6,195 nucleotides of DNA. It comes from Myxococcales bacterium. GTDB taxonomy: Bacteria > Myxococcota > Bradymonadia > REDH01. Shown piece by piece: positions 1 to 5,508 of this stretch; position 1 is the stretch's first letter, and every line of letters begins with the position of its first letter. Both the position numbers and the translations under genes were made by a program. Below the pieces are notes generated by a model, which ran no database searches, was not told the origin of the DNA, and saw only the letters and a program-made list of their open reading frames with translations. The stretch covers positions 1 through 6,195 of the forward strand of contig JAGWVZ010000224.1 in the NCBI GenBank assembly GCA_018970625.1, given 5' to 3'.

Positions 1-891
1 TAGCACGCCGGTAGCCAGCGAGTCGGCATACGCAGCGACCACCACCTCGGGCAGGCCGTCATCATCCACGTCGGCCACCGTTGGCACCGCGATGACGTTG
101 CCGTACCAGACGCCATCCACCTCAACGCCAGTCCACGCCCACTGCTCGACGGGCGCGAACAGGTCAAATTCACCCGGACGCTGACAGCTCAGCTCGTCCG
201 GGAAAGACAGGCAACGCCCTACCTCAGCATCGCAGAACTCCGTGTAATCACAGTCACCGTCATTCTGACAATCGGGGCCCAGCGGTACGCACGTCGCCGA
301 CACACACAGTTCGTCGTCGTTACAGCATGTGCCGTCGCATCGTATGCCGGCAGCGCAAAGGTCGACGCAAGCGCCCGCAAGGCACTCCTGCCCTACCTCG
401 CAGCAAGCCGGTTCCAATCCGTCTCCCGCATCGCAGAACAGGCCCGACTCACACGTCTGCAGTTCACAGGCGTCGCCGACACCATCGCTATTGCTGTCGG
501 TCTGTTCGGGATTGTAAGCTCTCTCACAATTATCACATCCGTCTCCCACGCCATCGAGATCGATGTCGGCCTGCCCTGGGTTGATCAGATCAGGGCAGTT
601 ATCGAAACCAGACGGAATATTATCGTCATCGGGATCCTGCCAAATCGGGGAAACGCCTCCTTCATCCGTGCCCGAGTTCGTATCTCCGGACACATCGGGC
701 GGCTCAATGACATCCGACGTATCCAGCGCATCCGGGGCATCTTCGGAGGTTTCGGCTCCCGTTGCATCCACGTCGCCCGTATCTCGCGGCTCAGGAACAC
801 CACTGTCGTCGCCACACGCGACCAGCGAAGATGCCGCAGCGAACAGACACAGCAAACGGACCAGACCTGTAATTTCCTGCAGCGACTTCAT
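1..891 (-). CDS. Partial lipoprotein with TSP3 calcium loops, cysteine-rich region and start of an FG-GAP/VCBS-like domain
   Basis: The reading frame is open for 297 codons from the ATG at 891-889 to the window edge, so the C-terminus is missing. It is the only ATG start possible, because an in-frame stop lies at 912-910 and no GTG or TTG falls between. The N-terminus is a lipoprotein signal peptide: basic start, hydrophobic stretch, lipobox L23-V-A-C26. Gly and Asp follow the cysteine, so there is no Asp at +2. Residues 27-79 form an acidic low-complexity linker. Residues 86-143 hold thrombospondin type 3 loops: D-x-D-x-D-x repeats with D97-N-C-P, N104-P-x-Q and D120-N-C. Residues 142-236 contain 18 cysteines, including two copies of CC-x5-C-x4-C. 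Residues 268-286 match an FG-GAP/VCBS unit, with Ca loop D274-x-D276-x-D278-G-x-x-E282. A calcium-stabilised, disulfide-rich surface or periplasmic protein is inferred; the ligand is unknown. No Shine-Dalgarno site is visible. It diverges from the VWA lipoprotein gene. Confidence 0.9.
   Translation of the reverse strand, partial: MKSLQEITGLVRLLCLFAAASSLVACGDDSGVPEPRDTGDVDATGAETSEDAPDALDTSDVIEPPDVSGDTNSGTDEGGVSPIWQDPDDDNIPSGFDNCPDLINPGQADIDLDGVGDGCDNCERAYNPEQTDSNSDGVGDACELQTCESGLFCDAGDGLEPACCEVGQECLAGACVDLCAAGIRCDGTCCNDDELCVSATCVPLGPDCQNDGDCDYTEFCDAEVGRCLSFPDELSCQRPGEFDLFAPVEQWAWTGVEVDGVWYGNVIAVPTVADVDDDGLPEVVVAAYADSLATGVL
289..405 (-). repeat. Two copies of a CC-x5-C-x4-C cysteine module, 26-residue period
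   Basis: The segment encodes residues 163-201. Cysteines at 163, 164, 170 and 175 are repeated with identical spacing at 189, 190, 196 and 201, exactly 26 residues later. C179 and C185 lie between the two copies. After it, C208, C214, C220 and C227 give a further evenly spaced set (D-C-x5-C-x5-C-x6-C). The even, paired spacing suggests small disulfide-bonded modules. I do not recognise a specific named domain. Confidence 0.7.
466..636 (-). repeat. TSP3-type calcium-binding loops within the lipoprotein
   Basis: This segment encodes residues 86-142. It has a D-P-D-D-D-N loop ending at D97, then two D-x-(D/N)-x-D-G-V-G-D loops beginning at D109 and D132. The DNCP/NPxQ/GDxCD residues between them are the signature of thrombospondin type 3 repeats, where the Asp side chains bind Ca2+ and the cysteines form disulfides. 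These are protein repeats and are only weakly conserved as DNA repeats. Confidence 0.85.
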
Positions 892-1037
892 GCGGCACCG
901 TACACAAGGTTAGACGACAGCGTTTCTTCCGGGCCCGTTATCAGATTCTGCCGCCACTGCCGCAGCTTTTTGGTACGCCACTAATAGAAGTCTTTTCCTG
1001 TTTCCCGTGAAGAAGCCGCGTCTCGGACACCAGCGAT

Positions 1038-1054
1038 AAAGCGCACGTCGCTTT
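1038..1054. promoter_or_regulatory. Inverted repeat AAAGCG-N5-CGCTTT, possible operator
   Basis: AAAGCG at 1038-1043 and CGCTTT at 1049-1054 are perfect 6-base arms around the 5-base centre CACGT. It lies near the middle of the divergent spacer, about 147 bases from the left start codon and 159 from the right. That suits a shared regulator site, but a chance palindrome of this size is quite possible. Confidence 0.3.
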
Positions 1055-1150
1055 GACCGTTGCGGCCTCAACAGGCGGTCGCCCATATCGCCGACACCCA
1101 GCAGTGAGCCAGTCCAGCGCTCGCAGCACAGGCTCCGCGTCGCGCAACTA

Positions 1151-1177
1151 TCGACCTTACCTGCCGAACAGTATAAA
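1151..1177 (+). promoter_or_regulatory. Candidate sigma-70-like promoter of the VWA lipoprotein gene
   Basis: TATAAA at 1172-1177 matches 5 of 6 consensus -10 bases in otherwise GC-rich DNA. The best -35 match is TCGACC at 1151-1156 (4/6), but the spacing is only 15 bases, so the -35 is doubtful. It would give a leader of roughly 30 bases before the ATG at 1213. Confidence 0.3.
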
Positions 1178-1184
1178 TCCTGCG

Positions 1185-1202
1185 GCGTGCTCCTCTACAC
1201 GC
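1185..1202 (+). repeat. Short inverted repeat just upstream of the VWA lipoprotein start
   Basis: GCGTG at 1185-1189 pairs with CACGC at 1198-1202 across an 8-base loop. The overlapping palindrome ACGCGT lies at 1199-1204. It would be at or near the 5' end of the mRNA, 10 bases before the ATG. It may affect initiation, or be a protein-binding site, or be chance. Confidence 0.25.
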
Positions 1203-1212
1203 GTGACAAACC

Positions 1213-3213
1213 ATGAACTTTACATCGCCTGCATGCCGATTTCTGGCGGCATCACTCCTTCTGACATCTGGTCTGGTAGCGTGCGGTAGCGATGACAACC
1301 CGGACGCTCAGGAAGAACGCGCTGATGTGGGCCCGGAGTCTTCAGACTCCAGTGACCCCGGCCGAGATGTAAACAGCGGTGTCGGTTGTCAGTCGGGCAC
1401 GTGCGCAGACCTGACCGCGAGCGGAACGCCCCTTCAGGACGCCGACGAGGACGGCATCCCGGATTGCGAAGAAGGGGAAGACGACACCGACGGAGACGGA
1501 AAACCACACTGCACCGACCCGGACAGTGACGGCGACGACCTGGCCGACAACATCGAAGGGACACGGGATTCCGACGACGACGGCACGTCGGATTATCTCG
1601 ACACGGACAGTGACAATGACGGCATTCGGGACCGTTACGAAGGCAGTGAAGACCCCGACGATGACGGAGTTCCCAACTATCTGGATGCAGACAGCGACGA
1701 TGACGGATTTCTGGACTCGCAGGAGTTCGGGCGCCAACCGGGCACCGACGCCGGCGCCGTTGACCGTGACGCCGACGGTGCACCTGATCCGTATGACCTC
1801 GACTCGGACGGCGATGGTGTCGCGGATGCTGACGAGCTGGGGTGCCCGGAAGGCAGTGACCGCGCCAGAATTGACTCAGACGGCGATAGCGTAACCGACC
1901 TGCTGGAAGTACTCTTTGAGTCAGATCCCTGCGACCCGGACTCAGACCTGACGGGCCGCGTCGATTTCTACTTCGTGCTACCTTATGCCACCGGGGACGT
2001 GCAGCGCGACACACTGGAGTTCAACACAGCGGTGACGCTGGGCGATGTCCTGATCAACATCGACACGACGGGCTCCATGAGTGGGCAGATCAACAGTCTG
2101 CAAGAGGGCCTGTCGGACACGATCATTCCCGGCCTGGCCGAGACTGTGGACAGCATCGGGATCGGCGTGTCGCAATTTGAAGATTTCCCTTGCGGAGAGT
2201 TCGGCAGCACGGGTGACCTTCCGTTCGCGCTGCTTCAGCGCATCACCACTGACCCCGCGGCCGCCGAACGCGGCGTCCAGGCGCTGGAGCTTGGCGGAGG
2301 CGGCGACGGCCCGGAGTCGGGAATTGAATCGTTGTTTCAGGCCGCTACGGGTCTTGGTACCAACGATTGTCAGACAGGCCTGATTCCTCCATTTGACCCA
2401 TTGCGTGGTCTGTCCGCTGGCACCGCCGAGGGCATTATCGGCGGTGCAGGTTTTCGTGCCGGCGCCATGCCGATCGTCGTGCATATCACCGACAATGAGA
2501 CGCATGCAGACGGCGAACGCGGCTACACCTATGGGGCGACGCGCGACGAGGCATACACGGCCTTGCGTGATATCGGCGCGCGTGTCATCGGCATTGCGAC
2601 CTCCTCGCTACCTCGCCCCGACCTGGAGACGCTCGCCGACCGCACCAGCGCCGAGGTGCCCACGTGCGCCTGGGACGCCGCCCGCCCTGCGGGATGCGGG
2701 GTTGGTCAGTGCTGCACAGGTCAGGATGGCGCCGGGCGTTCACCAGCCTCGGACGGCCTTTGTCCGCTCGTGTTCGATATCCGTGCTTCAGGACAGGGAC
2801 TCGGAACAGCCATCATCGACGGGATCGCAGCGCTCCTGCGCTTCGCGCCGACCGACGTGACCGTCCGCATTCGACCCGATGCCGCTGAGCTGGGGCGTTC
2901 AGGTATCAACACCGCGTGTTTTGTGCAGGGCGTGCGTGCCGACGCAGCGTTTGCACGGGCCGGTGCCTGCAGTACCCAGCCCGTCGCCGCAGACTTCGAT
3001 GGCGATGGGGTCAACGAGGGATTCAGCGGTGTCACGCCGGGCGCCAGCCTCTTCTTTGAGGTAGCCGCCTATAACGACTGCGTCCGCGCAACCACCGAGC
3101 CACAGACGTTCTTCGCCTATCTGGACGTCATCGCAGGTGGAGACGTGGTTCTCGACACGCAGCTCGTCACCATTCTGGTCCCGCCGGACATCAAGAACGC
3201 GAACGACGAGTAG
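1213..3213 (+). CDS. Acidic lipoprotein with ten aspartate-rich calcium loops and a VWA domain
   Basis: This is a complete 666-residue gene. The ATG at 1213 is the first start after an in-frame TGA at 1204, and it begins a signal peptide with lipobox L21-V-A-C24, followed by Gly and Ser. Residues 25-75 are an acidic Ser/Asp/Glu linker with C59 and C64. Residues 76-232 carry ten D-x-D-x-D-G-x-x-D-x-x-(D/E) loops. A von Willebrand factor A domain follows, about 278-560: MIDAS D284-T-T-G-S288 (Thr in place of the first Ser), G361-x4-D365-G-P-E, I425-T-D427, and a final helix around 526-545. A five-cysteine insert (C485, C495, C500, C501, C517) precedes the last strand. The C-terminal domain, about 560-666, is beta-rich and has another Asp loop (D594-F-D596-G-D598-G). 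Calcium/metal-dependent binding of a protein or surface ligand is inferred from the VWA family; the partner is unknown. There is no clear Shine-Dalgarno site and no C-terminal anchor. Confidence 0.93.
   Translation: MNFTSPACRFLAASLLLTSGLVACGSDDNPDAQEERADVGPESSDSSDPGRDVNSGVGCQSGTCADLTASGTPLQDADEDGIPDCEEGEDDTDGDGKPHCTDPDSDGDDLADNIEGTRDSDDDGTSDYLDTDSDNDGIRDRYEGSEDPDDDGVPNYLDADSDDDGFLDSQEFGRQPGTDAGAVDRDADGAPDPYDLDSDGDGVADADELGCPEGSDRARIDSDGDSVTDLLEVLFESDPCDPDSDLTGRVDFYFVLPYATGDVQRDTLEFNTAVTLGDVLINIDTTGSMSGQINSLQEGLSDTIIPGLAETVDSIGIGVSQFEDFPCGEFGSTGDLPFALLQRITTDPAAAERGVQALELGGGGDGPESGIESLFQAATGLGTNDCQTGLIPPFDPLRGLSAGTAEGIIGGAGFRAGAMPIVVHITDNETHADGERGYTYGATRDEAYTALRDIGARVIGIATSSLPRPDLETLADRTSAEVPTCAWDAARPAGCGVGQCCTGQDGAGRSPASDGLCPLVFDIRASGQGLGTAIIDGIAALLRFAPTDVTVRIRPDAAELGRSGINTACFVQGVRADAAFARAGACSTQPVAADFDGDGVNEGFSGVTPGASLFFEVAAYNDCVRATTEPQTFFAYLDVIAGGDVVLDTQLVTILVPPDIKNANDE
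1438..1908 (+). repeat. Ten 12-residue aspartate loops arranged in a 28-residue super-repeat
   Basis: Loops of the form D-x-D-x-D-G-x-x-D-x-x-(D/E) start at residues 76, 91, 104, 119, 132, 147, 160, 184, 197 and 221. The steps are 15, 13, 15, 13, 15, 13, then 24, 13, 24, so pairs of loops recur every 28 residues (84 bases) before two longer breaks. One loop type tends to end Y-L-D and the other E-G. They resemble bacterial TSP3-like calcium repeats but lack the DNCP and NPxQ residues of classical TSP3. Bases are diverged between copies, so this is old duplication or selection on protein spacing rather than a recent DNA repeat. Confidence 0.85.
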
Positions 3214-3246
3214 AATCGCCGCGACGGTGCATCCGCCAGTCCATGC
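3214..3246. other. Short convergent intergenic gap without a visible terminator
   Basis: Only 33 bases separate the stop of the VWA lipoprotein gene from the stop of the uridine kinase gene on the other strand. I see no GC-rich hairpin followed by a T-run in either direction, so transcription probably ends by Rho or inside the neighbouring genes. Confidence 0.5.
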
Positions 3247-3900
3247 TCACACCACGAAGGGCGACTCTCCGTTTCGCACTTCGTCAACGCAGCGGGTGAA
3301 CGCTCGCACCATGAGTCCAATGGCGACGGTGTTGCGCCCGCCTTCGGGAACGACAAGGTCGGCAAAGCGGCGGCTGGGCGCCACAAACTGAATGTGCATG
3401 GGCCGAACCGTACGATTGTACTGCGCCCGAATGTCATCGAACGCACGCCCCCGCTCTTCAATGTCGCGGCGAATACGGCGCATCAGGCGTACGTCGTCAT
3501 CGGTGTCGACGAAGATTTTTACGTCCAGCCGATTGCGAAGCTGCGGGTCGGCGAGCACCAGAATCCCCTCCACGACCACCACGGGACAGGGCTCTACGTG
3601 CTCCGTCATCTCCATGCGGGTGTGCGTCTTGAAGTCGTACACCGGTTTATCGACGGCCTGACCGCGACGCAGCTGGTCGAGGTGCACACTCAGGAGCTCG
3701 TTCTCAAGCGAATCCGGGTGATCAAAGTTGGTCTGTACCCGTTGTTCAAACGGAAGATGGGCGAGATCCCGGTAGTAGGAGTCATGCTCGATCACCGCGC
3801 AGGCTCCGGCGGGCAGCGCCTGCCGAATTGCACGCGAAACCGAAGTTTTTCCGCTGCCGGTTCCTCCGGCGATTCCAATCAGAAGGGGCTTCATGGTCAT
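3247..3900 (-). CDS. udk: Uridine kinase
   Basis: This 217-residue protein has the length and motif order of bacterial uridine kinase (uridine/cytidine + NTP to UMP/CMP; pyrimidine salvage, cytoplasmic). Visible motifs are the P-loop G12-G-T-G-S-G-K-T19, the nucleoside-site H39-D-S-Y-Y43, N58-F-D-H-P-D63, the P86-V-Y-D-F90 substrate loop, the Walker B-like V108-V-V-E-G-I113, and D132 followed by the arginine-rich lid R138 to R152 ending E-E-R-G-R. The ATG at 3900-3898 overlaps the stop codon of the upstream aldehyde dehydrogenase gene (ATGA), which implies translational coupling. A second ATG two codons later (3894-3892) is an equally good start by sequence and would avoid the overlap. There is no strong Shine-Dalgarno site before either start, which fits coupling. 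The family call is firm; nucleotide donor preference cannot be read from the sequence. Confidence 0.95.
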   Translation of the reverse strand: MTMKPLLIGIAGGTGSGKTSVSRAIRQALPAGACAVIEHDSYYRDLAHLPFEQRVQTNFDHPDSLENELLSVHLDQLRRGQAVDKPVYDFKTHTRMEMTEHVEPCPVVVVEGILVLADPQLRNRLDVKIFVDTDDDVRLMRRIRRDIEERGRAFDDIRAQYNRTVRPMHIQFVAPSRRFADLVVPEGGRNTVAIGLMVRAFTRCVDEVRNGESPFVV

Positions 3901-5429
3901 GCGCGTCTTGTACGGCCCGTACGAGCCAGTTTGGTCAGCGAGCCAACCGCCCTCGTGAGGCGACCAGCCGCAAGATGTCGGAACAGCTCCAGCGCTGTTT
4001 CATACTTTCCAGCGTACGGAAACCAGAACGGTTCCGACTCGAACCAGGTGGGGGATGAAGTGACCGCCCTGCAATGCACAAACGACATCAGCCCTTCAGC
4101 CCCGTGATAACGCCCGAAGCCACTCGCCTTTACACCACCAAAGGGCAAGGTGGGATTACCCACACCAGACACGATGTCGTTGATCATGACCTGCCCCGCC
4201 TGAATCTGGCTGGCGACGCGCCGACCACGAGCCGTGTCGCGGGTCCAGACCGAGGCCGTCAGACCATACTGATGGCGGTTCGCCAGCTCGACCGCGTGGG
4301 CCTCGTCGCGAACGCGAATCACCGGCAAAACCGGCCCAAAGGACTCTTCACGATACACGTCCATCGACTCATCGACATCGGTCAAAATGGTGGGAGCCAT
4401 GAACTGTCCCGGCCGTTTCAGGGCATCCGGGCCACCGCAGATCGCCTTCGCCCCACGTTCCAGTGCATCACGAATGTGGCGGTCCAGCGTCAGCATTTGT
4501 CGATCGAAAGTCAGGGGGCCCATATCAGCGTCTTCATCGGGTCCGCCCACCGTAATCTCGGCGACCGCTTTTCGGAGCAGCTCGACAAACTCATCGTGAA
4601 CCGCGTCGGCCACGAGAATACGCTCGACCGAGACGCACATCTGGCCGGCATTCAGAAGCCCACCCCACGCAGCTGCCCGCGCCGCCCGCTGCAACGGGGC
4701 GTCTTCCAGCACAATGAAGGCGTCTTTACCGCCCAGCTCCAGCTCGACCGGAATGGGGCGCGTGGCAGCTGCCGTCATCACCCGACGACCTGTAGCAACG
4801 CTCCCCGTAAAGAAGATTTTGTCGATGTTTGCCGCACACAGCGCGGCACCCGTCGTCCCATCGCCCTGCACCACCTCGACGACGCCCTCAGGCAGTCCCG
4901 ACTGGCGAAACAGCTCTGCGATCATCGCCGACGTGAGCGCCGTCACCTCGGACGGCTTCAGCACCACCGTGTTGCCTGCGACCAACGCGGTGAGCACCGG
5001 GATGACGGCCAGCTGAAACGGAAAGTTCCAGGGGCTTATCACCGCGACAACGCCAATGGGGAAGTACTCCACCCAGGCCCGCCGCGGCTGAAACACAAGC
5101 GGCGTCGACACGCTTCTCGTGGCAAGCACCCTGTGTGCATGTTGATCAAACCAGCTCTGGAACAGTGGCACCGACAACACCTCGGTCATCAGCGCCTCCA
5201 TTCGAGGTTTACCGGTATCGGCAGCGATGATGTCGACGATCGACTCGACGCGCTCGGTAACCAGACGAACAAACCGGTCGATATGTCGCAGGCGTTGTTC
5301 TACCGGGAGCGCCCCCCACGCCGGCGCAGCCAGCCGTGCCCGGCTGACCGCCTGCTCAACCTGCTCTGCCGTCGAAACCGGAAACTCCCCGAGTTTCTCG
5401 CCAGTTACCGGACTGTTCTTAACAAACAT
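3897..5429 (-). CDS. NAD(P)-dependent aldehyde dehydrogenase
   Basis: This complete 510-residue member of the aldehyde dehydrogenase superfamily oxidises an aldehyde to a carboxylate with NAD(P)+, probably in the cytoplasm. All key residues are present: N135 in S-P-W-N-F-P, K158 in K-P-S-E, the cofactor motif F207-T-G-S-V-A-T-G214, general base E231 in E-L-G-G-K, nucleophile C265 in G-Q-M-C, and E362 in E-E-S-F-G-P. The 34-residue E231-C265 and 97-residue C265-E362 spacings equal those of ALDH2. Phrases such as G-S-V-A-T-G-R and N-A-G-Q-x-C-x-S-V-E-R recall the subgroup containing diapolycopene-dialdehyde dehydrogenase; this is from memory, so the substrate is open. After the catalytic core comes a tail of about 50 residues with W-F-P-Y and a basic, helical end. 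The ATG at 5429 has AGG five bases upstream. The gene is coupled to udk downstream. Confidence 0.95.
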   Translation of the reverse strand: MFVKNSPVTGEKLGEFPVSTAEQVEQAVSRARLAAPAWGALPVEQRLRHIDRFVRLVTERVESIVDIIAADTGKPRMEALMTEVLSVPLFQSWFDQHAHRVLATRSVSTPLVFQPRRAWVEYFPIGVVAVISPWNFPFQLAVIPVLTALVAGNTVVLKPSEVTALTSAMIAELFRQSGLPEGVVEVVQGDGTTGAALCAANIDKIFFTGSVATGRRVMTAAATRPIPVELELGGKDAFIVLEDAPLQRAARAAAWGGLLNAGQMCVSVERILVADAVHDEFVELLRKAVAEITVGGPDEDADMGPLTFDRQMLTLDRHIRDALERGAKAICGGPDALKRPGQFMAPTILTDVDESMDVYREESFGPVLPVIRVRDEAHAVELANRHQYGLTASVWTRDTARGRRVASQIQAGQVMINDIVSGVGNPTLPFGGVKASGFGRYHGAEGLMSFVHCRAVTSSPTWFESEPFWFPYAGKYETALELFRHLAAGRLTRAVGSLTKLARTGRTRRA

Positions 5430-5450
5430 AACAACCTGTAGATTGCATCC

Positions 5451-5468
5451 GTTACACGTAACCGGTAA
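5451..5468. promoter_or_regulatory. Palindromic element GTTAC-AC-GTAAC plus extra half-site
   Basis: GTTAC at 5451-5455 and GTAAC at 5458-5462 form perfect 5-base arms around two bases. A further GGTAA at 5464-5468 repeats the right-hand half-site. It starts 22 bases upstream of the aldehyde dehydrogenase start codon, so a repressor bound there would block that gene. No known operator is recognised. Confidence 0.35.
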
Positions 5469-5474
5469 TCCAGA

Positions 5475-5497
5475 CAGCGTGCCCTCCCCTTACGCTG
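5475..5497 (+). repeat. Inverted repeat in the leader of the RNA methyltransferase gene
   Basis: CAGCGT at 5475-5480 pairs with ACGCTG at 5492-5497 across an 11-base pyrimidine-rich loop. It ends 11 bases before the ATG at 5509. It could be an mRNA hairpin affecting initiation, or part of the divergent control region. It has no T-run, so it is not a terminator. Confidence 0.3.
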
Positions 5498-5508
5498 CCC
5501 GACGACTC

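Larger units (their letters stand above)
892..1212. promoter_or_regulatory. Divergent intergenic region between the two lipoprotein genes
   Basis: These 321 bases contain no convincing gene: the short frames here have no recognisable content and overlap the real genes. The region must hold promoters for both divergent lipoproteins. For the left gene, a weak minus-strand candidate is TTCACG (1011-1006) with a 17-base gap to TCTATT (988-983), each 4/6 to sigma-70 consensus. For the right gene, a TATAAA sits at 1172-1177. Other structure includes the inverted repeat at 1038-1054, a CTGCCGC direct repeat at 948-954 and 957-963, and a hairpin near the right-hand start. All promoter calls are by eye. 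Confidence 0.6.
5430..5508. promoter_or_regulatory. Divergent spacer between aldehyde dehydrogenase and RNA methyltransferase genes
   Basis: These 79 bases must contain promoters or leaders for both divergent genes. I see no convincing -35/-10 pair in either direction. The spacer does contain two inverted repeats, listed separately, and a Shine-Dalgarno-like AGG (minus strand, complement of 5435-5437) before the aldehyde dehydrogenase ATG. Confidence 0.5.

Noticed and set aside
327..913. Short plus-strand frames opposite the left lipoprotein (327-584, 563-913)
   Set aside because: They are antisense to a clear signal peptide, TSP3 loops and cysteine modules in the minus-strand frame, and show no coding features of their own.
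1053..1081. TTGACC at 1053-1058 as a -35 box
   Set aside because: The bases 16-18 further on are GC-rich (CGGTCG region) and hold no -10-like sequence.
1053..1289. A 78-codon plus-strand frame spanning the intergenic region, and minus-strand frames at 941-1147 and 1068-1298
   Set aside because: They overlap the signal peptide of the VWA lipoprotein or the spacer, have no recognisable domain, and would disrupt the expected promoter region.
1438..1908. CRISPR array or RTX toxin repeats
   Set aside because: The DNA copies are diverged and lie inside one long reading frame, so this is not CRISPR. The protein units are D-x-D-x-D-G-x-x-D, not the G-G-x-G-x-D nonapeptide of RTX proteins.
1220..2014. 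A 264-codon minus-strand open frame opposite the Asp-repeat region
   Set aside because: It is a shadow of the GAC/GAT-rich repeats on the other strand; the product is Arg/Cys/His-rich with no family features.
3214..3246. Bidirectional intrinsic terminator between the convergent genes
   Set aside because: I found no stable hairpin and no T-run on either strand in the 33-base gap.
4074..5441. A 455-codon plus-strand open frame opposite the aldehyde dehydrogenase gene
   Set aside because: Its translation has no recognisable domain and is rich in His, Arg and Pro, as expected from the reverse complement of a GC-rich gene. The minus-strand frame has all catalytic residues of the ALDH family.
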